DNA of 64,000 nt, from positions 35,994 through 99,993 of the forward strand of contig CAYYID010000015.1 of assembly GCA_964471915.1 (NCBI GenBank), in the 5' to 3' direction. The position numbers and the translations under genes were made by a program. A model generated the notes under the pieces. That model was not told where the DNA came from. It saw only the letters and a program-made list of their open reading frames with translations, and did not search any database. Below, one piece after another: positions 37,449 through 45,445 of this stretch. Numbering within the stretch: the first letter of the stretch is position 1; the number at the start of each line of letters is the position of its first letter. This DNA is from JAIEPW01 sp964471915 (GTDB lineage: Bacteria; Acidobacteriota; Terriglobia; Bryobacterales; Bryobacteraceae).

Positions 37449-37823
37449 TTAGGCCGCGAAGTCTCCGCCCTCACCAACCTTCGGAGGCGGCGTGAGACCG
37501 TGCGCGATCTGGAAATCACCGCCTTCACCCACCTTCGGGGGCGGTGTGAGGCCATGGGCGACTTCGAAATCCCCGCCTTCGCCAACCTTCGGCGGAGGAG
37601 TGAGGCCGTGCGCCCAGTCGTTGCCCTCACCGACCTTCGGCGGAGGCGTGAGACCGTGCGCGAAGTCACCGCCTTCACCGACCTTCGGTGGAGGCGTAAG
37701 GCCATGGCTGAAAAGGACTTGCTCAGACCCGGTTCCCATCCCGATCACGCCGAACGCAAGCGCCAGCGCGAAAGTCGAGCAGATTGTAGCACAGAAGACC
37801 GAGCTGCTTAGAAACTTCTTCAT
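37449..37823 (-). CDS. Exported protein of five near-identical 15-residue repeats
   Basis: A 124-residue protein. Residues 1-35 form a signal-like segment (MKKFLSSSVFCATICSTFAL, then a further hydrophobic stretch). Residues 40-122 are five units HGLTPPPKVGEGGDF joined by linkers A, A, EVA and QIA, ending AA. Unit 2 alone ends GNDW instead of GGDF. Codons differ among units at most third positions (His cac/cat, Thr acg/aca/act, Val gtt/gtg/gtc, Pro all four codons) while the peptide is kept, so selection acts on the repeated peptide. Start 37823 is chosen over the in-frame ATG at 37856 because it begins the signal. Function unknown; a multi-copy precursor or a surface repeat protein is possible. 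Confidence 0.8.
   Translation of the reverse strand: MKKFLSSSVFCATICSTFALALAFGVIGMGTGSEQVLFSHGLTPPPKVGEGGDFAHGLTPPPKVGEGNDWAHGLTPPPKVGEGGDFEVAHGLTPPPKVGEGGDFQIAHGLTPPPKVGEGGDFAA
37458..37706 (-). repeat. Coding tandem repeat, five units
   Basis: Units begin at 37706, 37658, 37610, 37556 and 37502 on the minus strand, with periods of 48, 48, 54 and 54 nt. All periods are multiples of three. Nucleotide divergence between units is almost wholly synonymous, so the array is not a very recent slippage product. Confidence 0.85.
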
Positions 37824-37954
37824 TGCGTCACCCAAGGGCTTAGGCACCCAGTACAAAGCACGTCAGGGAGCTAAGTTTGTTCCCTTAGAGCATAACTAAG
37901 TACTACTCCGGATTCAGCTAGGATTTTTCCTTAGTACGAACTCAGTGTTATGCC

Positions 37955-38251
37955 TTACTGAGCCGGACGTAGCCGGAACACGGAACGGACCGCAATGAAG
38001 ATGTTAATCAGGCCGAGGCCGCTGAGGGCGCCTTTGAAGGCTGGCTGGAGCCAGAGGTTCTCGAGGGCGGGGCTGTAGGTGAGCCAGAAGTTGAGTTCCC
38101 AGCCGTCCAGCCAGGGGAAGACGAGGAGGAAGATGCCGACTTCGAAAGTGAAGATAGCAAAGCAGATACGGAGCAGGATCAGGGGCCAGGAGCGGCGCTG
38201 CGGGGGGGCGTCGTCGGCGGCGGCGGCGGAAATGGGTTGGTCGGGGGTCAT
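37955..38251 (-). CDS. Small membrane protein coupled to rnhB
   Basis: A 98-residue protein starting MTPDQPISAAAADDAPPQ with two membrane helices (SWPLILLRICFAIFTFEVGIF and LSGLGLINIFIAVRSVF). It overlaps rnhB by 4 bp (ATGA). It occupies the position where yraN often follows rnhB but shows no YraN nuclease motif. Family not recognised. Confidence 0.65.
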   Translation of the reverse strand: MTPDQPISAAAADDAPPQRRSWPLILLRICFAIFTFEVGIFLLVFPWLDGWELNFWLTYSPALENLWLQPAFKGALSGLGLINIFIAVRSVFRLRPAQ

Positions 38252-38925
38252 GGGGATCCCGCGGCGGTGTCGAACGCGAACAAGTCGATTTGTTTCAGTA
38301 TCGGGTATCCCTGCCAGGCGGGAAAGGGGGAACTTTCGCGGACGGGCTGGAAACTGAAGCGATGCAGGGACGTGGGTCCGTGGAGGGCGAGGGCGCGGAG
38401 GTGGTCCGGGGTCGAGTAGCCCTTGTTGGAGGCCAGGTTGTACTGAGGGAAGACGCGGTCCCAGTCGGCCATGGCTGCGTCGCGGGCGACCTTGGCGATG
38501 ATGGACGCCGCGGCGATGGAGGGACACCGGGCGTCGCCGTGGATCAGGGATTTCTGGGCGAGGGGCAACTCCACCGTGACGGCGTCGATGAGCAGGTAGT
38601 CGCAGCGGACCGCCAGCTTCTCGACGGCGCGCTTCATCGCGAGACGGGAGGCCTGGAGGATGTTGCGCCGGTCGATCTCGAAGGGATCGGCGGCGGCGAC
38701 GGCCCAGGCGCGGGCGCGCTCGCGGATGCGCTGCGCCAGCTCTTCGCGGCGTTCCGGTTCGAGGACCTTGCTGTCGCGAAGGCCGCGGAGGGGCTTTTCG
38801 CCCAGAACCACCGCGGCCGCGAACACGGGTCCAAAGAGCGCGCCGCGACCGACCTCGTCGAGACCGGCGACGGCCGCGAAGCCGGCCTCCCGGGCCAGCC
38901 GTTCGAAGCGGCTGCGACAGGCCAA
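38248..38925 (-). CDS. rnhB: Ribonuclease HII
   Basis: A 225-residue endonuclease that removes misincorporated ribonucleotides and RNA from RNA/DNA hybrids. AAVAGLDEVGRGALFGPVFA holds the first catalytic Asp and Glu (DEVGRG). ALPKSLIHGDARCPSIAAASIIAKVARD-type motifs (LIHGDARCPSIAAASIIAKV) supply the third acid and basic residues. It is 4 nt downstream of rplS, a gene order common to many bacteria. Confidence 0.95.
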   Translation of the reverse strand: MACRSRFERLAREAGFAAVAGLDEVGRGALFGPVFAAAVVLGEKPLRGLRDSKVLEPERREELAQRIRERARAWAVAAADPFEIDRRNILQASRLAMKRAVEKLAVRCDYLLIDAVTVELPLAQKSLIHGDARCPSIAAASIIAKVARDAAMADWDRVFPQYNLASNKGYSTPDHLRALALHGPTSLHRFSFQPVRESSPFPAWQGYPILKQIDLFAFDTAAGSP

Positions 38926-38929
38926 GGCG

Positions 38930-39280
38930 TTAGTCGCGCTCTTTCAGGCGAGCCGCTTTGCCCTTGAGGTTGCGCAGGTAGTAGAGTTTGGCGCGGCGGA
39001 CCTTGCCGGTGCGCACCACTTCGATGCGGTCGACCACCGGGGCGTTCAACGGGAAGATGCGCTCCACGCCGTGGCCGAAGCTGATCTTGCGCACCGTGAT
39101 GGTGCGGCCCATGCCGATGTTGGCTTGCTTGATGAAGGTCCCTTCGAAGGCCTGGAGGCGTTCCTTGTCGCCTTCGCGGATCTTCACGTGGACGCGGATG
39201 GTGTCGCCGATCTGGAAGGGCGGGTGCTTTTCCTGCCGCTGGTACTTGTCGAGAACCTTCTGCAACGCTGCCTGAATCAT
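38930..39280 (-). CDS. rplS: 50S ribosomal protein L19
   Basis: A 116-residue ribosomal protein at the 30S-50S interface. FQIGDTIRVHVKIREGDKER, LQAFEGTFIKQANIGMGRTI and the C-terminal VRTGKVRRAKLYYLRNLKGK are diagnostic. It lies 24 nt after trmD in the classic rpsP-rimM-trmD-rplS order. Confidence 0.98.
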   Translation of the reverse strand: MIQAALQKVLDKYQRQEKHPPFQIGDTIRVHVKIREGDKERLQAFEGTFIKQANIGMGRTITVRKISFGHGVERIFPLNAPVVDRIEVVRTGKVRRAKLYYLRNLKGKAARLKERD

Positions 39281-39304
39281 GACTTCTGTCTTCCTCTCAA
39301 AAAC

Positions 39305-39988
39305 TTACTCGCCCAGCAAGTCCGGGCGGAGACGGCGCGTCTTGGCGAGCGCCGCCTGGCGGCGCCACTTGCGGATTTCCGCATGGTTGCCGCCCAACAA
39401 AACCTCGGGGACCGGCCAGCCCCGGAACTCCGCCGGCCGCGTCCAATGGGGGCAGTCGAGCACGCCTTCCGCCCCGAACGATTCTTCCACGGCGGACGCC
39501 TCGTTGCCGAGGACGCCCGGCAGCAGCCGGGCAACTGCGTCCACCACCACCGCGGCCGCCAGTTCGCCGCCGCTCAAGACATAATCCCCGATCGACAGCT
39601 CGTCGTCGGCCAGATGCTCGGCCACGCGCTCGTCGACTCCTTCGTACCGTCCGCAGAGCAACAGGATCTGCTCCAAACCCGCCAACTCGCGCGCCGTTCG
39701 CTGGTTGAACCGGCGGCCCTGCGCCGACAGCAGGATCACCCGCTGTCCCGGACCGCGCTCGGGCCAGATCGACTCGACCGCCTCGAACACCGGCTCCGGC
39801 TTGAGCACCATCCCCTCGCCGCCGCCGAACGGCCGGTCGTCCACGGTGCGGTGCCGGTCCCTGGTCCAGTTTCGCAAATCGTGGACCGTGATGCCCACCC
39901 GCCCGGCTTCGCGCGCCTTCGCGACCACTCCATGCTCAAACGGCCCCCGGAAGAACTCGGGGAAAATCGTCAGCACATGGAACTGCAT
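39305..39988 (-). CDS. trmD: tRNA (guanine-37-N1)-methyltransferase
   Basis: A 227-residue SPOUT-family enzyme making m1G37, which prevents +1 frameshifting. MQFHVLTIFPEFFRGPFEHG is the family start and sets the N-terminus at 39988, although the frame continues into rimM. The trefoil-knot SAM site is LLLCGRYEGVDERV and ELSIGDYVLSGGELAAAVVV. It begins 2 nt after the rimM stop. Confidence 0.97.
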   Translation of the reverse strand: MQFHVLTIFPEFFRGPFEHGVVAKAREAGRVGITVHDLRNWTRDRHRTVDDRPFGGGEGMVLKPEPVFEAVESIWPERGPGQRVILLSAQGRRFNQRTARELAGLEQILLLCGRYEGVDERVAEHLADDELSIGDYVLSGGELAAAVVVDAVARLLPGVLGNEASAVEESFGAEGVLDCPHWTRPAEFRGWPVPEVLLGGNHAEIRKWRRQAALAKTRRLRPDLLGE

Positions 39989-39990
39989 CG

Positions 39991-40515
39991 TCAATCCGGC
40001 GGCGCCTGCGCCGCGCTGTCCAACTCCAGCAAACCCTCGGGCGGCTCGATCTCGATCCGCCGCGCGGCCACATCCACCTGCCGGCAGATTTCCGGCACCA
40101 GCGGGATCCGGGCCTCGCCGTGGGGCCACCGCACCAGGAGCAGCGACGGACCCCCGGGGTCCTCCACCGCCACCACCCTACCCACCTCGCGGCCGCCGGC
40201 GAACACCTGGCAGCCGATCAGATCCGACTCGTAGTAGCGGCCCGCGGGGAGCGGCCACCGCTCCGCCTCCGGAACTTCCACCAGCACACCACGCAACGTT
40301 TCGGCCTGGTCCACCGAGTCGATGCCGGCGAACTTCAGCACCAGCCGCCCGTCGTGCCACCACAACTTCTCGACCGCGACCGCCCGGTCCCGCACCAGGA
40401 CGCTGCGGAGGGCCGCGTAGCGTTCCGGAAAGCTGGAGAGCGGTTCGGCCACTACTTCGCCGCGCACCCCCCGGGGCCGCACGATTTCCGCGATGGCGAC
40501 CCGGTTTTCGGCCAC
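39991..40515 (-). CDS. rimM: 16S rRNA processing protein RimM
   Basis: A 174-residue 30S maturation factor that binds S19. VAIAEIVRPRGVRGEVVAEP is the N-terminal signature. The PRC-barrel half contains YYESDLIGCQVFAGGREVGR and ARIPLVPEICRQVDVAARRI. It lies 3 nt downstream of khpA and 2 nt upstream of trmD. Confidence 0.96.
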   Translation of the reverse strand: MAENRVAIAEIVRPRGVRGEVVAEPLSSFPERYAALRSVLVRDRAVAVEKLWWHDGRLVLKFAGIDSVDQAETLRGVLVEVPEAERWPLPAGRYYESDLIGCQVFAGGREVGRVVAVEDPGGPSLLLVRWPHGEARIPLVPEICRQVDVAARRIEIEPPEGLLELDSAAQAPPD

Positions 40516-40518
40516 GGG

Positions 40519-40749
40519 CTACTCGAGGATCTCGAGGCTGTAGCGGCGGTTCAGCTTGGTTCCCACCGCCCCGAGCAGCGTGCGGATCGAGCGGGCCGTC
40601 CGGCCCTGCTTGCCGATCACCTTGCCCAGATCGTCCGGCGCCACGCGCAACTCGAAGACCGTCGCCTGCTCGCCGGCCACCTCCCGCACCTGCACTTCGT
40701 CGGGGGCATCCACCAGCGCCTTCGCGATCTCTTCCACCAGATCCTTCAT
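40519..40749 (-). CDS. khpA: KH-domain RNA-binding protein KhpA
   Basis: A 76-residue single KH domain protein starting MKDLVEEIAKALVDAPDEVQ; LGKVIGKQGRTARSIRTLLG is the GxxG RNA-binding loop. It partners KhpB in other bacteria as a small-RNA chaperone. Of three in-frame ATGs, the one at 40749 has GGAGAG (40761-40756) 6 nt upstream, which decides the start over 40755 and 40779. It sits between rpsP and rimM, its usual place. Confidence 0.95.
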   Translation of the reverse strand: MKDLVEEIAKALVDAPDEVQVREVAGEQATVFELRVAPDDLGKVIGKQGRTARSIRTLLGAVGTKLNRRYSLEILE

Positions 40750-40830
40750 GGTCATCTCTCCGGTCGTCTCTCCGGGCAAATCGGCATCCCGCCCTCGCCA
40801 ACTCGATGCGGCCGCGCGGCCCGCGGGTGC

Positions 40831-41076
40831 TTACGCCGCGGGAGCCGGATGCGCCTTCAGCAGGCGGGCCACGGTGTCGGACGGCTGCGCGCCGTTCTTC
40901 ATCCAATAGCCGATCCGCTCGTGGTCGAGCTTCACCTGCGCCGGCTGCGCCACCGGGTTGTAGTGGCCGACCACTTCCACCGCCCGCGAATCGCGGGCGC
41001 GGTCTTTCTCGATTACCACCAGACGGTAGGTCGGCTTCTTCTTTGCGCCGAACCGCGCCAACCGAATCATCAGCAT
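40831..41076 (-). CDS. rpsP: 30S ribosomal protein S16
   Basis: An 81-residue ribosomal protein needed for 30S assembly. LMIRLARFGAKKKPTYRLVV and VEVVGHYNPVAQPAQVKLDH are diagnostic. Two starts are possible (41076 or 41070). An AAGGAG lies somewhat far upstream on the minus strand. Confidence 0.97.
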   Translation of the reverse strand: MLMIRLARFGAKKKPTYRLVVIEKDRARDSRAVEVVGHYNPVAQPAQVKLDHERIGYWMKNGAQPSDTVARLLKAHPAPAA

Positions 41077-41131
41077 CGCTTTCTCTTTACTCCTTGCGTG
41101 TCTCGCTAGAATCTCTGTGTTAACGGAAATC

Positions 41132-42499
41132 TTATCCGCCCAAGCCGCCGAACATTTCCTTGCCGAACGGCAGCTTCAGCTTGCCGAGCCGCTTGCCGAA
41201 CATGCCGGCATTGCCGCCCATGAAACTCTTCATCATCTTGCGCGCCTGGGCGTACTGCTTCAGGACGTTGTTGACTTCCTGGACGCTGGTGCCCGAGCCC
41301 TTGGCGATCCGCTTGCGCCGGGCGCCGTTGATGATCATGTGATTGCGCCGCTCGTGCGGCGTCATGGAGTCGATGATCGCCACCACGTGGCTCATTTCCT
41401 TCTCATCGACCTTGAGGTTCTTCATGTCCTTCAAGGGGCCGAGCTGCGGCATCATGCCGAGCAGCCCTTCGAGCGGCCCGAGCTTGCGCAGTTGCTTGAG
41501 CTGGTCGCGGAAGTCCTCGAGCGTGAATTCGTCTTCGAGCAGCTTGCGCTGCATTTCCTCGGCCGAGCGCCGGTCGATGGACTCCTCCACCTTCTCGATG
41601 AGGCTGAGCACGTCGCCCATGCCGAGGATCCGGTTGGCGACGCGGTCCGGGTGGAAGGGTTCGAGCGCCTCGGACTTCTCGCCGACGCCGACGAACTTCA
41701 ACGGCTGGCCGGTGACGCTGCGGATGGAAAGCGCGGCGCCGCCGCGCGCGTCGCCGTCCATCTTGGTGAGGATCACGCCAGTGATGCCGAGGCGCTTGTG
41801 GAACTCCTCGGCGCTCTTGACGGCGTCCTGGCCGGTCATGGCGTCGGCGACGAAGAGGATCTCGGTCGGGTTCAGCAGATCCTTCAATTGGTGGAGTTCG
41901 TCCATCAACTGGTCGTCGATGTGGAGGCGCCCCGCGGTGTCGAGCAGGATGACGTCGGAGCCGCGCTGCGTGGCCTCGCGGCGCGCGCCGCGGGCGATCT
42001 CGAGCGGCTGCTCGTCGCCCTCGTAAATCGGGAACTTCTGCGCGTGCGCCAGCACGGCGAGCTGCTTGCGGGCGGCCGGGCGGTACACGTCCACGGAAGC
42101 GAGCAGCGGCCGGTTGCCCTGCTTCGAAAGGAAACGCGCCAGCTTGCCCGTGGAAGTCGTCTTGCCGGATCCCTGCAGGCCGACGATCATGATCACGGTC
42201 GGGGGCTCATTGGCGAAGCGCAGCTTCGCCTGATGGGTCCCCAACATCTTCACCATTTCGTCACGGACGATCTTTACGACCTGCTGGGACGGCGACAGGG
42301 AGTCCAGCACTTCCTGGCCGAGGGCCTTTTCCTTGACCCCCTCCATGAACTGCTTGACCACTTTGAAGTGCACGTCGGCTTCGAGCAGCGCGACGCGGAT
42401 CTCCTTCAGCGCGGCTTCCATGTTGGCCGCGGTGAGTTTCCCTTCGCCACGCAAGTTCTTGAAAACTCGCTGCAGCTTGTCGGACAGGTTCTCGAACAT
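41132..42499 (-). CDS. ffh: Signal recognition particle protein Ffh
   Basis: A 455-residue SRP GTPase that binds signal sequences and 4.5S RNA. MFENLSDKLQRVFKNLRGEG marks the start at 42499, although the frame is open to 42559. G domain: MIVGLQGSGKTTSTGKLARF, VILLDTAGRLHIDD, VILTKMDGDARGGAAL. The C-terminal Met-rich M domain runs through MGDVLSLIEKVEESIDRRSA to MKSFMGGNAGMFGKRLGKLK. First gene of the housekeeping cluster, 55 nt before rpsP. Confidence 0.97.
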   Translation of the reverse strand: MFENLSDKLQRVFKNLRGEGKLTAANMEAALKEIRVALLEADVHFKVVKQFMEGVKEKALGQEVLDSLSPSQQVVKIVRDEMVKMLGTHQAKLRFANEPPTVIMIVGLQGSGKTTSTGKLARFLSKQGNRPLLASVDVYRPAARKQLAVLAHAQKFPIYEGDEQPLEIARGARREATQRGSDVILLDTAGRLHIDDQLMDELHQLKDLLNPTEILFVADAMTGQDAVKSAEEFHKRLGITGVILTKMDGDARGGAALSIRSVTGQPLKFVGVGEKSEALEPFHPDRVANRILGMGDVLSLIEKVEESIDRRSAEEMQRKLLEDEFTLEDFRDQLKQLRKLGPLEGLLGMMPQLGPLKDMKNLKVDEKEMSHVVAIIDSMTPHERRNHMIINGARRKRIAKGSGTSVQEVNNVLKQYAQARKMMKSFMGGNAGMFGKRLGKLKLPFGKEMFGGLGG

Positions 42500-42811
42500 G
42501 ACGTTGTGGGGGCGCGAGGGTAGGACCGGCGCACTGCTCCTGACGGCAGTCTTTTCCATTATAGATAACCGCAGCAGGGTTTGCCACCGTCCCGTGGCCG
42601 CTTCGGTCCTTCACCCCTTGCGCGGCGTGGCCCCCCCTTGGGGGATAGGGGGAATCTGCAGTCACAGAACTCGAAAAACTCAATCTTTCGGCTTTTCTAT
42701 TGCTTAGCGAAACCGCACCGGCAGGCGGCTGGACCGGACCCGGCAGGATGAGGCCGGGTAAGGGGCACCCCGTTCGAGTGGGTGGTCCTCCCAGAAAGGA
42801 GATTTGAAGCC
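42500..42811 (+). other. Intergenic region upstream of the small ORF
   Basis: About 310 nt between ffh and the small ORF show no coding sequence and no SRP RNA core. A perfect 6-bp hairpin CCCGGC/GCCGGG (42739-42744 with 42753-42758) presents AGGATGAG in its loop, followed by GGGG-CA-CCCC (42762-42771). A GGA-containing loop of this kind resembles a CsrA-type site, but whether CsrA exists here is unknown. Confidence 0.3.
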
Positions 42812-42886
42812 ATGGGTGAGCCGATCATCATTTTCCCGCCTCCGCCGGAGGCGATCGAGTGCCTGCTGTGCGGGCTGGAGGCGTAG
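42812..42886 (+). CDS. 24-residue small ORF upstream of the CHAT locus
   Basis: ATG 42812 is preceded by AAAGGAG (42795-42801) at 10 nt, one of the best ribosome binding sites in the window. The peptide is MGEPIIIFPPPPEAIECLLC followed by GLEA: a hydrophobic start, a tetraproline, and a CxxC. It is too short for a domain. It ends 121 nt before the TPR-CHAT gene, which has its own promoter, so it may be transcribed separately. It could encode a signalling or substrate peptide, or be a leader peptide. Confidence 0.45.
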   Translation: MGEPIIIFPPPPEAIECLLCGLEA

Positions 42887-42914
42887 GCCGCCGGGCGTAT
42901 TACAAATTCTTGAT

Positions 42915-42978
42915 TTGGAATACGCCTAAGACCTGATATACTCGGGGCTCCGAAAATGGTCTCCGTTTTCGGAACCCC
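42915..42978 (+). promoter_or_regulatory. Extended -10 promoter and 5' hairpin of the TPR-CHAT operon
   Basis: TTGGAA (42915-42920), 16 nt, then TATACT (42937-42942) preceded by TG at -15/-14 make a good extended -10 sigma-70 promoter. GGAAT within the -35 region also allows ECF-type recognition. The predicted transcript begins just before or within a hairpin: GGGG (42944-42947) with CCCC (42975-42978) and CCGAAAA (42950-42956) with TTTTCGG (42966-42972). Confidence 0.55.
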
Positions 42979-43007
42979 GAACGCTACGGAACCTGAGTCG
43001 CCCTTCG

Positions 43008-45443
43008 ATGAGGAGAGCCGTCGCTGCTGGGGGTTTGCTGTTAGCCCTCGGCTGTGTGGGCTGGCTGAAGATTCGGGTCGGAGCGATCCAACCAACCCCC
43101 GGTGGCTGGAAAACGTCCGAGCTTCGCGACTTGGGTCGCGCCGCGTATGCTTTTGTGCAGCAGCGGGACGCCGCGCGGGCCCGCGATGCCTGCACGCGGG
43201 GCCTCGAACGGGCCAAGGCCGCGGGCGACCGCAGCGCGCAAGTCTTCTTTCTCAATTACCTCGGGTCACTCGACTTTCAGGCGTTCCGTTTTCGGGCGGC
43301 CGCCGATTCGTATCGCCGGGCGATCGACCTGGCCGGCGGCGAGGACCGCCTGGACCAGCTCCCTTCGTTGTACCTGAACCTTTCCTCTGTATATCTCCAG
43401 TTACAGGATGTCGAGCGGGCGGCCGCCGCGGCCGAGGCCGGGGTTGCCGCCGCCCGCCGGGTTCCGGAGTTCAAAAGTGAGGCCGAACTGCAACTGCAGC
43501 GGGCCGCGGTGCGGAGCCGGCAAGGCGATTGGGAGGCGGCGCGGGCCGCGCTGGCGGCCGGCATCGAGGCCGCGCGCCGGCGGCAGGATCTCGCCACGGA
43601 AGCCTTGGCGTGGTCGCGCTTGGGTGACGAATCTCTCGACCATGGCGAGATCGCGGCCGGCGAGCGGGCGCTCGCCGAGTCCTTCCGCCTGCGCAAGCTC
43701 CACCGCCTTCCCGATTTGGCACAGACCTACGGCCGCCTGGGCAAATTGAAACTGGCGCAGGGCGACCTGACCGCGGCGCTTCGCTTTACGGTTCTGGCGA
43801 AGGGATCCCCGATGCTGCCGGGCCGCACGCTGTTTCCCTATCAGATCGAGAATCAGCTCGGTAGGATCCTGGAGGCGCGCGGCGACCGGGGCGCCGCGCT
43901 GGAGGCGTATCGCCGCGCGGTGGAGGCGGGGCGGAGCTGGCGGCTGGAGGTGCCGGTGGCCGATGATGTGCTCGCGCGTGCCAATTCGGAACTGTACCGG
44001 CAAATCCTCGGCTCGTTTGTCGAACTGGGGGCGCGGCTGGCGTTGGAGCGCGGGGATACGCGGCTATCGCGGGAGGTCCTGCTGGCGGTTGAGGAGGAGC
44101 GGGCCTTTAGCTTCAACGCTGGCTTGGCGGCCCGGCGTCCCCTGCCGGAGGTTTACTGGGAGCAACTGGCGGAGTTGCGTGGTCTGGAAGCTCGCTTGCT
44201 CTACAAACGTACGACGGAAGCGCTGGAACGGGCCGGGCAGTTGCGCTGGCAGCTGTCGGAGATCGAAGCGGCCGCAAATTTTGGCGTCGAGCGAAAAGAT
44301 CTGGAGAATTTTCTCCCTCAGAATTCACTTAGACATTTCCTGGGTGGAATTACGGAGCAGGAAGTCTGGTTCAGTTTGTATTCGGGTACTACGAGCACCT
44401 ACATGTGGGCCGCCACCAAAGAAGGATTGAGTTTGAAACAACTACCCGGCCGGGACGCGTTGCGCAGCCGTATCTCGCTGTTCCGTCAAGCAGTTGGCGA
44501 GAACCGTCCGGAGCGGGTGGCGCTGGGCCGGCAATTCTATAGCGACCTTGCGGATGAAAGTACCGGAGCGGCGCGCAAGAAGTACTGGATGATTTCACCC
44601 GACGAGGTTTTGGCGGACTTGCCATTCGCGGCGTTGGTGACCGGGGAAGGCAAAGACGGGCCGCGGTACCTTGCCGCACGGCATAGCTTGGAGCTGAAAG
44701 CTCCGGGCTGGCGGAAGGCGGTTACCGGTGGGGCGCCGGTGTTGCTGGCGGCGGGGGATCCGGTGTACAACCTGGCGGACCCGAGGTTCGGACAGCGCCC
44801 GGCGGCGGGGTCAGGCTGGTTTCGGGTGGCGGCGAGCGAGCCGGGATGGCCGCAGTTGCACCGGCTGGCCGGGACGCTGCAGGAAGTGGAAGGCGCGGCA
44901 GCGGCTTGGCGGCGCTCGGGAGGGCAGGCGACGGTGCTGGCGGGGCGGGACGTGAGCGCCCAAGCTCTGCTGACGGCGCTGTCGGCCAAGCCGCGGGCGA
45001 TCCATCTGGCGATGCACGTGGTGCCGGGCAGCCGGCCCGGCGAAGCACTGCTGGCGTTGGGGTGGAACCGTGAGGGCGAGTTTACGGTCTGGACCCAGCA
45101 GGACATCGCGGCTCTGCCGGTGGCCGGGGCGACGGTGGTGTTGAGCGGGTGCCATAGCGCGGCCGGTGAGCGGCTGGCGGGGAGCGACGTCCTGGGGCTG
45201 AGCCGGGCCTGGCTGCGAGCAGGCGCGGCGGCGGTGGTGACGACGGTGTGGGCGGTGGAGGATCACCCCGGCCGGATCTGGGAGTCATTCTACGGGCATT
45301 TGCTTGAGTCGGAGGGGCAATTCGGGCGCGGAGCAAGAGCTGCGGCCGTCGCTTTGCAGCGGGCCCAGCGGGACATGGGCCGGGAGCGTTATGGGGCGGA
45401 CCTGCGGCAGTGGGCCGGTATTCAGGTGCTGGGGAGGAACTGA
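43008..45443 (+). CDS. TPR-CHAT (caspase-like) protein
   Basis: An 811-residue protein. The N-terminus MRRAVAAGGLLLALGC is a signal or lipoprotein-like segment, so the protein is probably membrane-linked or periplasmic. Residues ~30-330 are tetratricopeptide helices (GRAAYAFVQQRDAARARDAC; LNYLGSLDFQAFRFRAAADS; RILEARGDRGAALEAYRRAV). The C-terminal CHAT domain has both catalytic residues: His670 in IHLAMHVV and Cys715 in VVLSGCHSAAGE. CHAT proteins are peptidases of the caspase/separase clan. It lies 2 nt upstream of a sigma factor and its anti-sigma gene, suggesting proteolysis linked to transcription. Confidence 0.88.
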   Translation: MRRAVAAGGLLLALGCVGWLKIRVGAIQPTPGGWKTSELRDLGRAAYAFVQQRDAARARDACTRGLERAKAAGDRSAQVFFLNYLGSLDFQAFRFRAAADSYRRAIDLAGGEDRLDQLPSLYLNLSSVYLQLQDVERAAAAAEAGVAAARRVPEFKSEAELQLQRAAVRSRQGDWEAARAALAAGIEAARRRQDLATEALAWSRLGDESLDHGEIAAGERALAESFRLRKLHRLPDLAQTYGRLGKLKLAQGDLTAALRFTVLAKGSPMLPGRTLFPYQIENQLGRILEARGDRGAALEAYRRAVEAGRSWRLEVPVADDVLARANSELYRQILGSFVELGARLALERGDTRLSREVLLAVEEERAFSFNAGLAARRPLPEVYWEQLAELRGLEARLLYKRTTEALERAGQLRWQLSEIEAAANFGVERKDLENFLPQNSLRHFLGGITEQEVWFSLYSGTTSTYMWAATKEGLSLKQLPGRDALRSRISLFRQAVGENRPERVALGRQFYSDLADESTGAARKKYWMISPDEVLADLPFAALVTGEGKDGPRYLAARHSLELKAPGWRKAVTGGAPVLLAAGDPVYNLADPRFGQRPAAGSGWFRVAASEPGWPQLHRLAGTLQEVEGAAAAWRRSGGQATVLAGRDVSAQALLTALSAKPRAIHLAMHVVPGSRPGEALLALGWNREGEFTVWTQQDIAALPVAGATVVLSGCHSAAGERLAGSDVLGLSRAWLRAGAAAVVTTVWAVEDHPGRIWESFYGHLLESEGQFGRGARAAAVALQRAQRDMGRERYGADLRQWAGIQVLGRN

Positions 45444-45445
45444 TC

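Noticed and set aside
37458..37706. Regularly spaced repeats that might suggest a CRISPR array
   Set aside because: Periods are multiples of three, units are in one reading frame and vary synonymously, there are no unique spacers and no cas genes.
42500..42811. Possible SRP RNA gene next to ffh
   Set aside because: The conserved tetraloop and the asymmetric-loop core of 4.5S RNA are absent.
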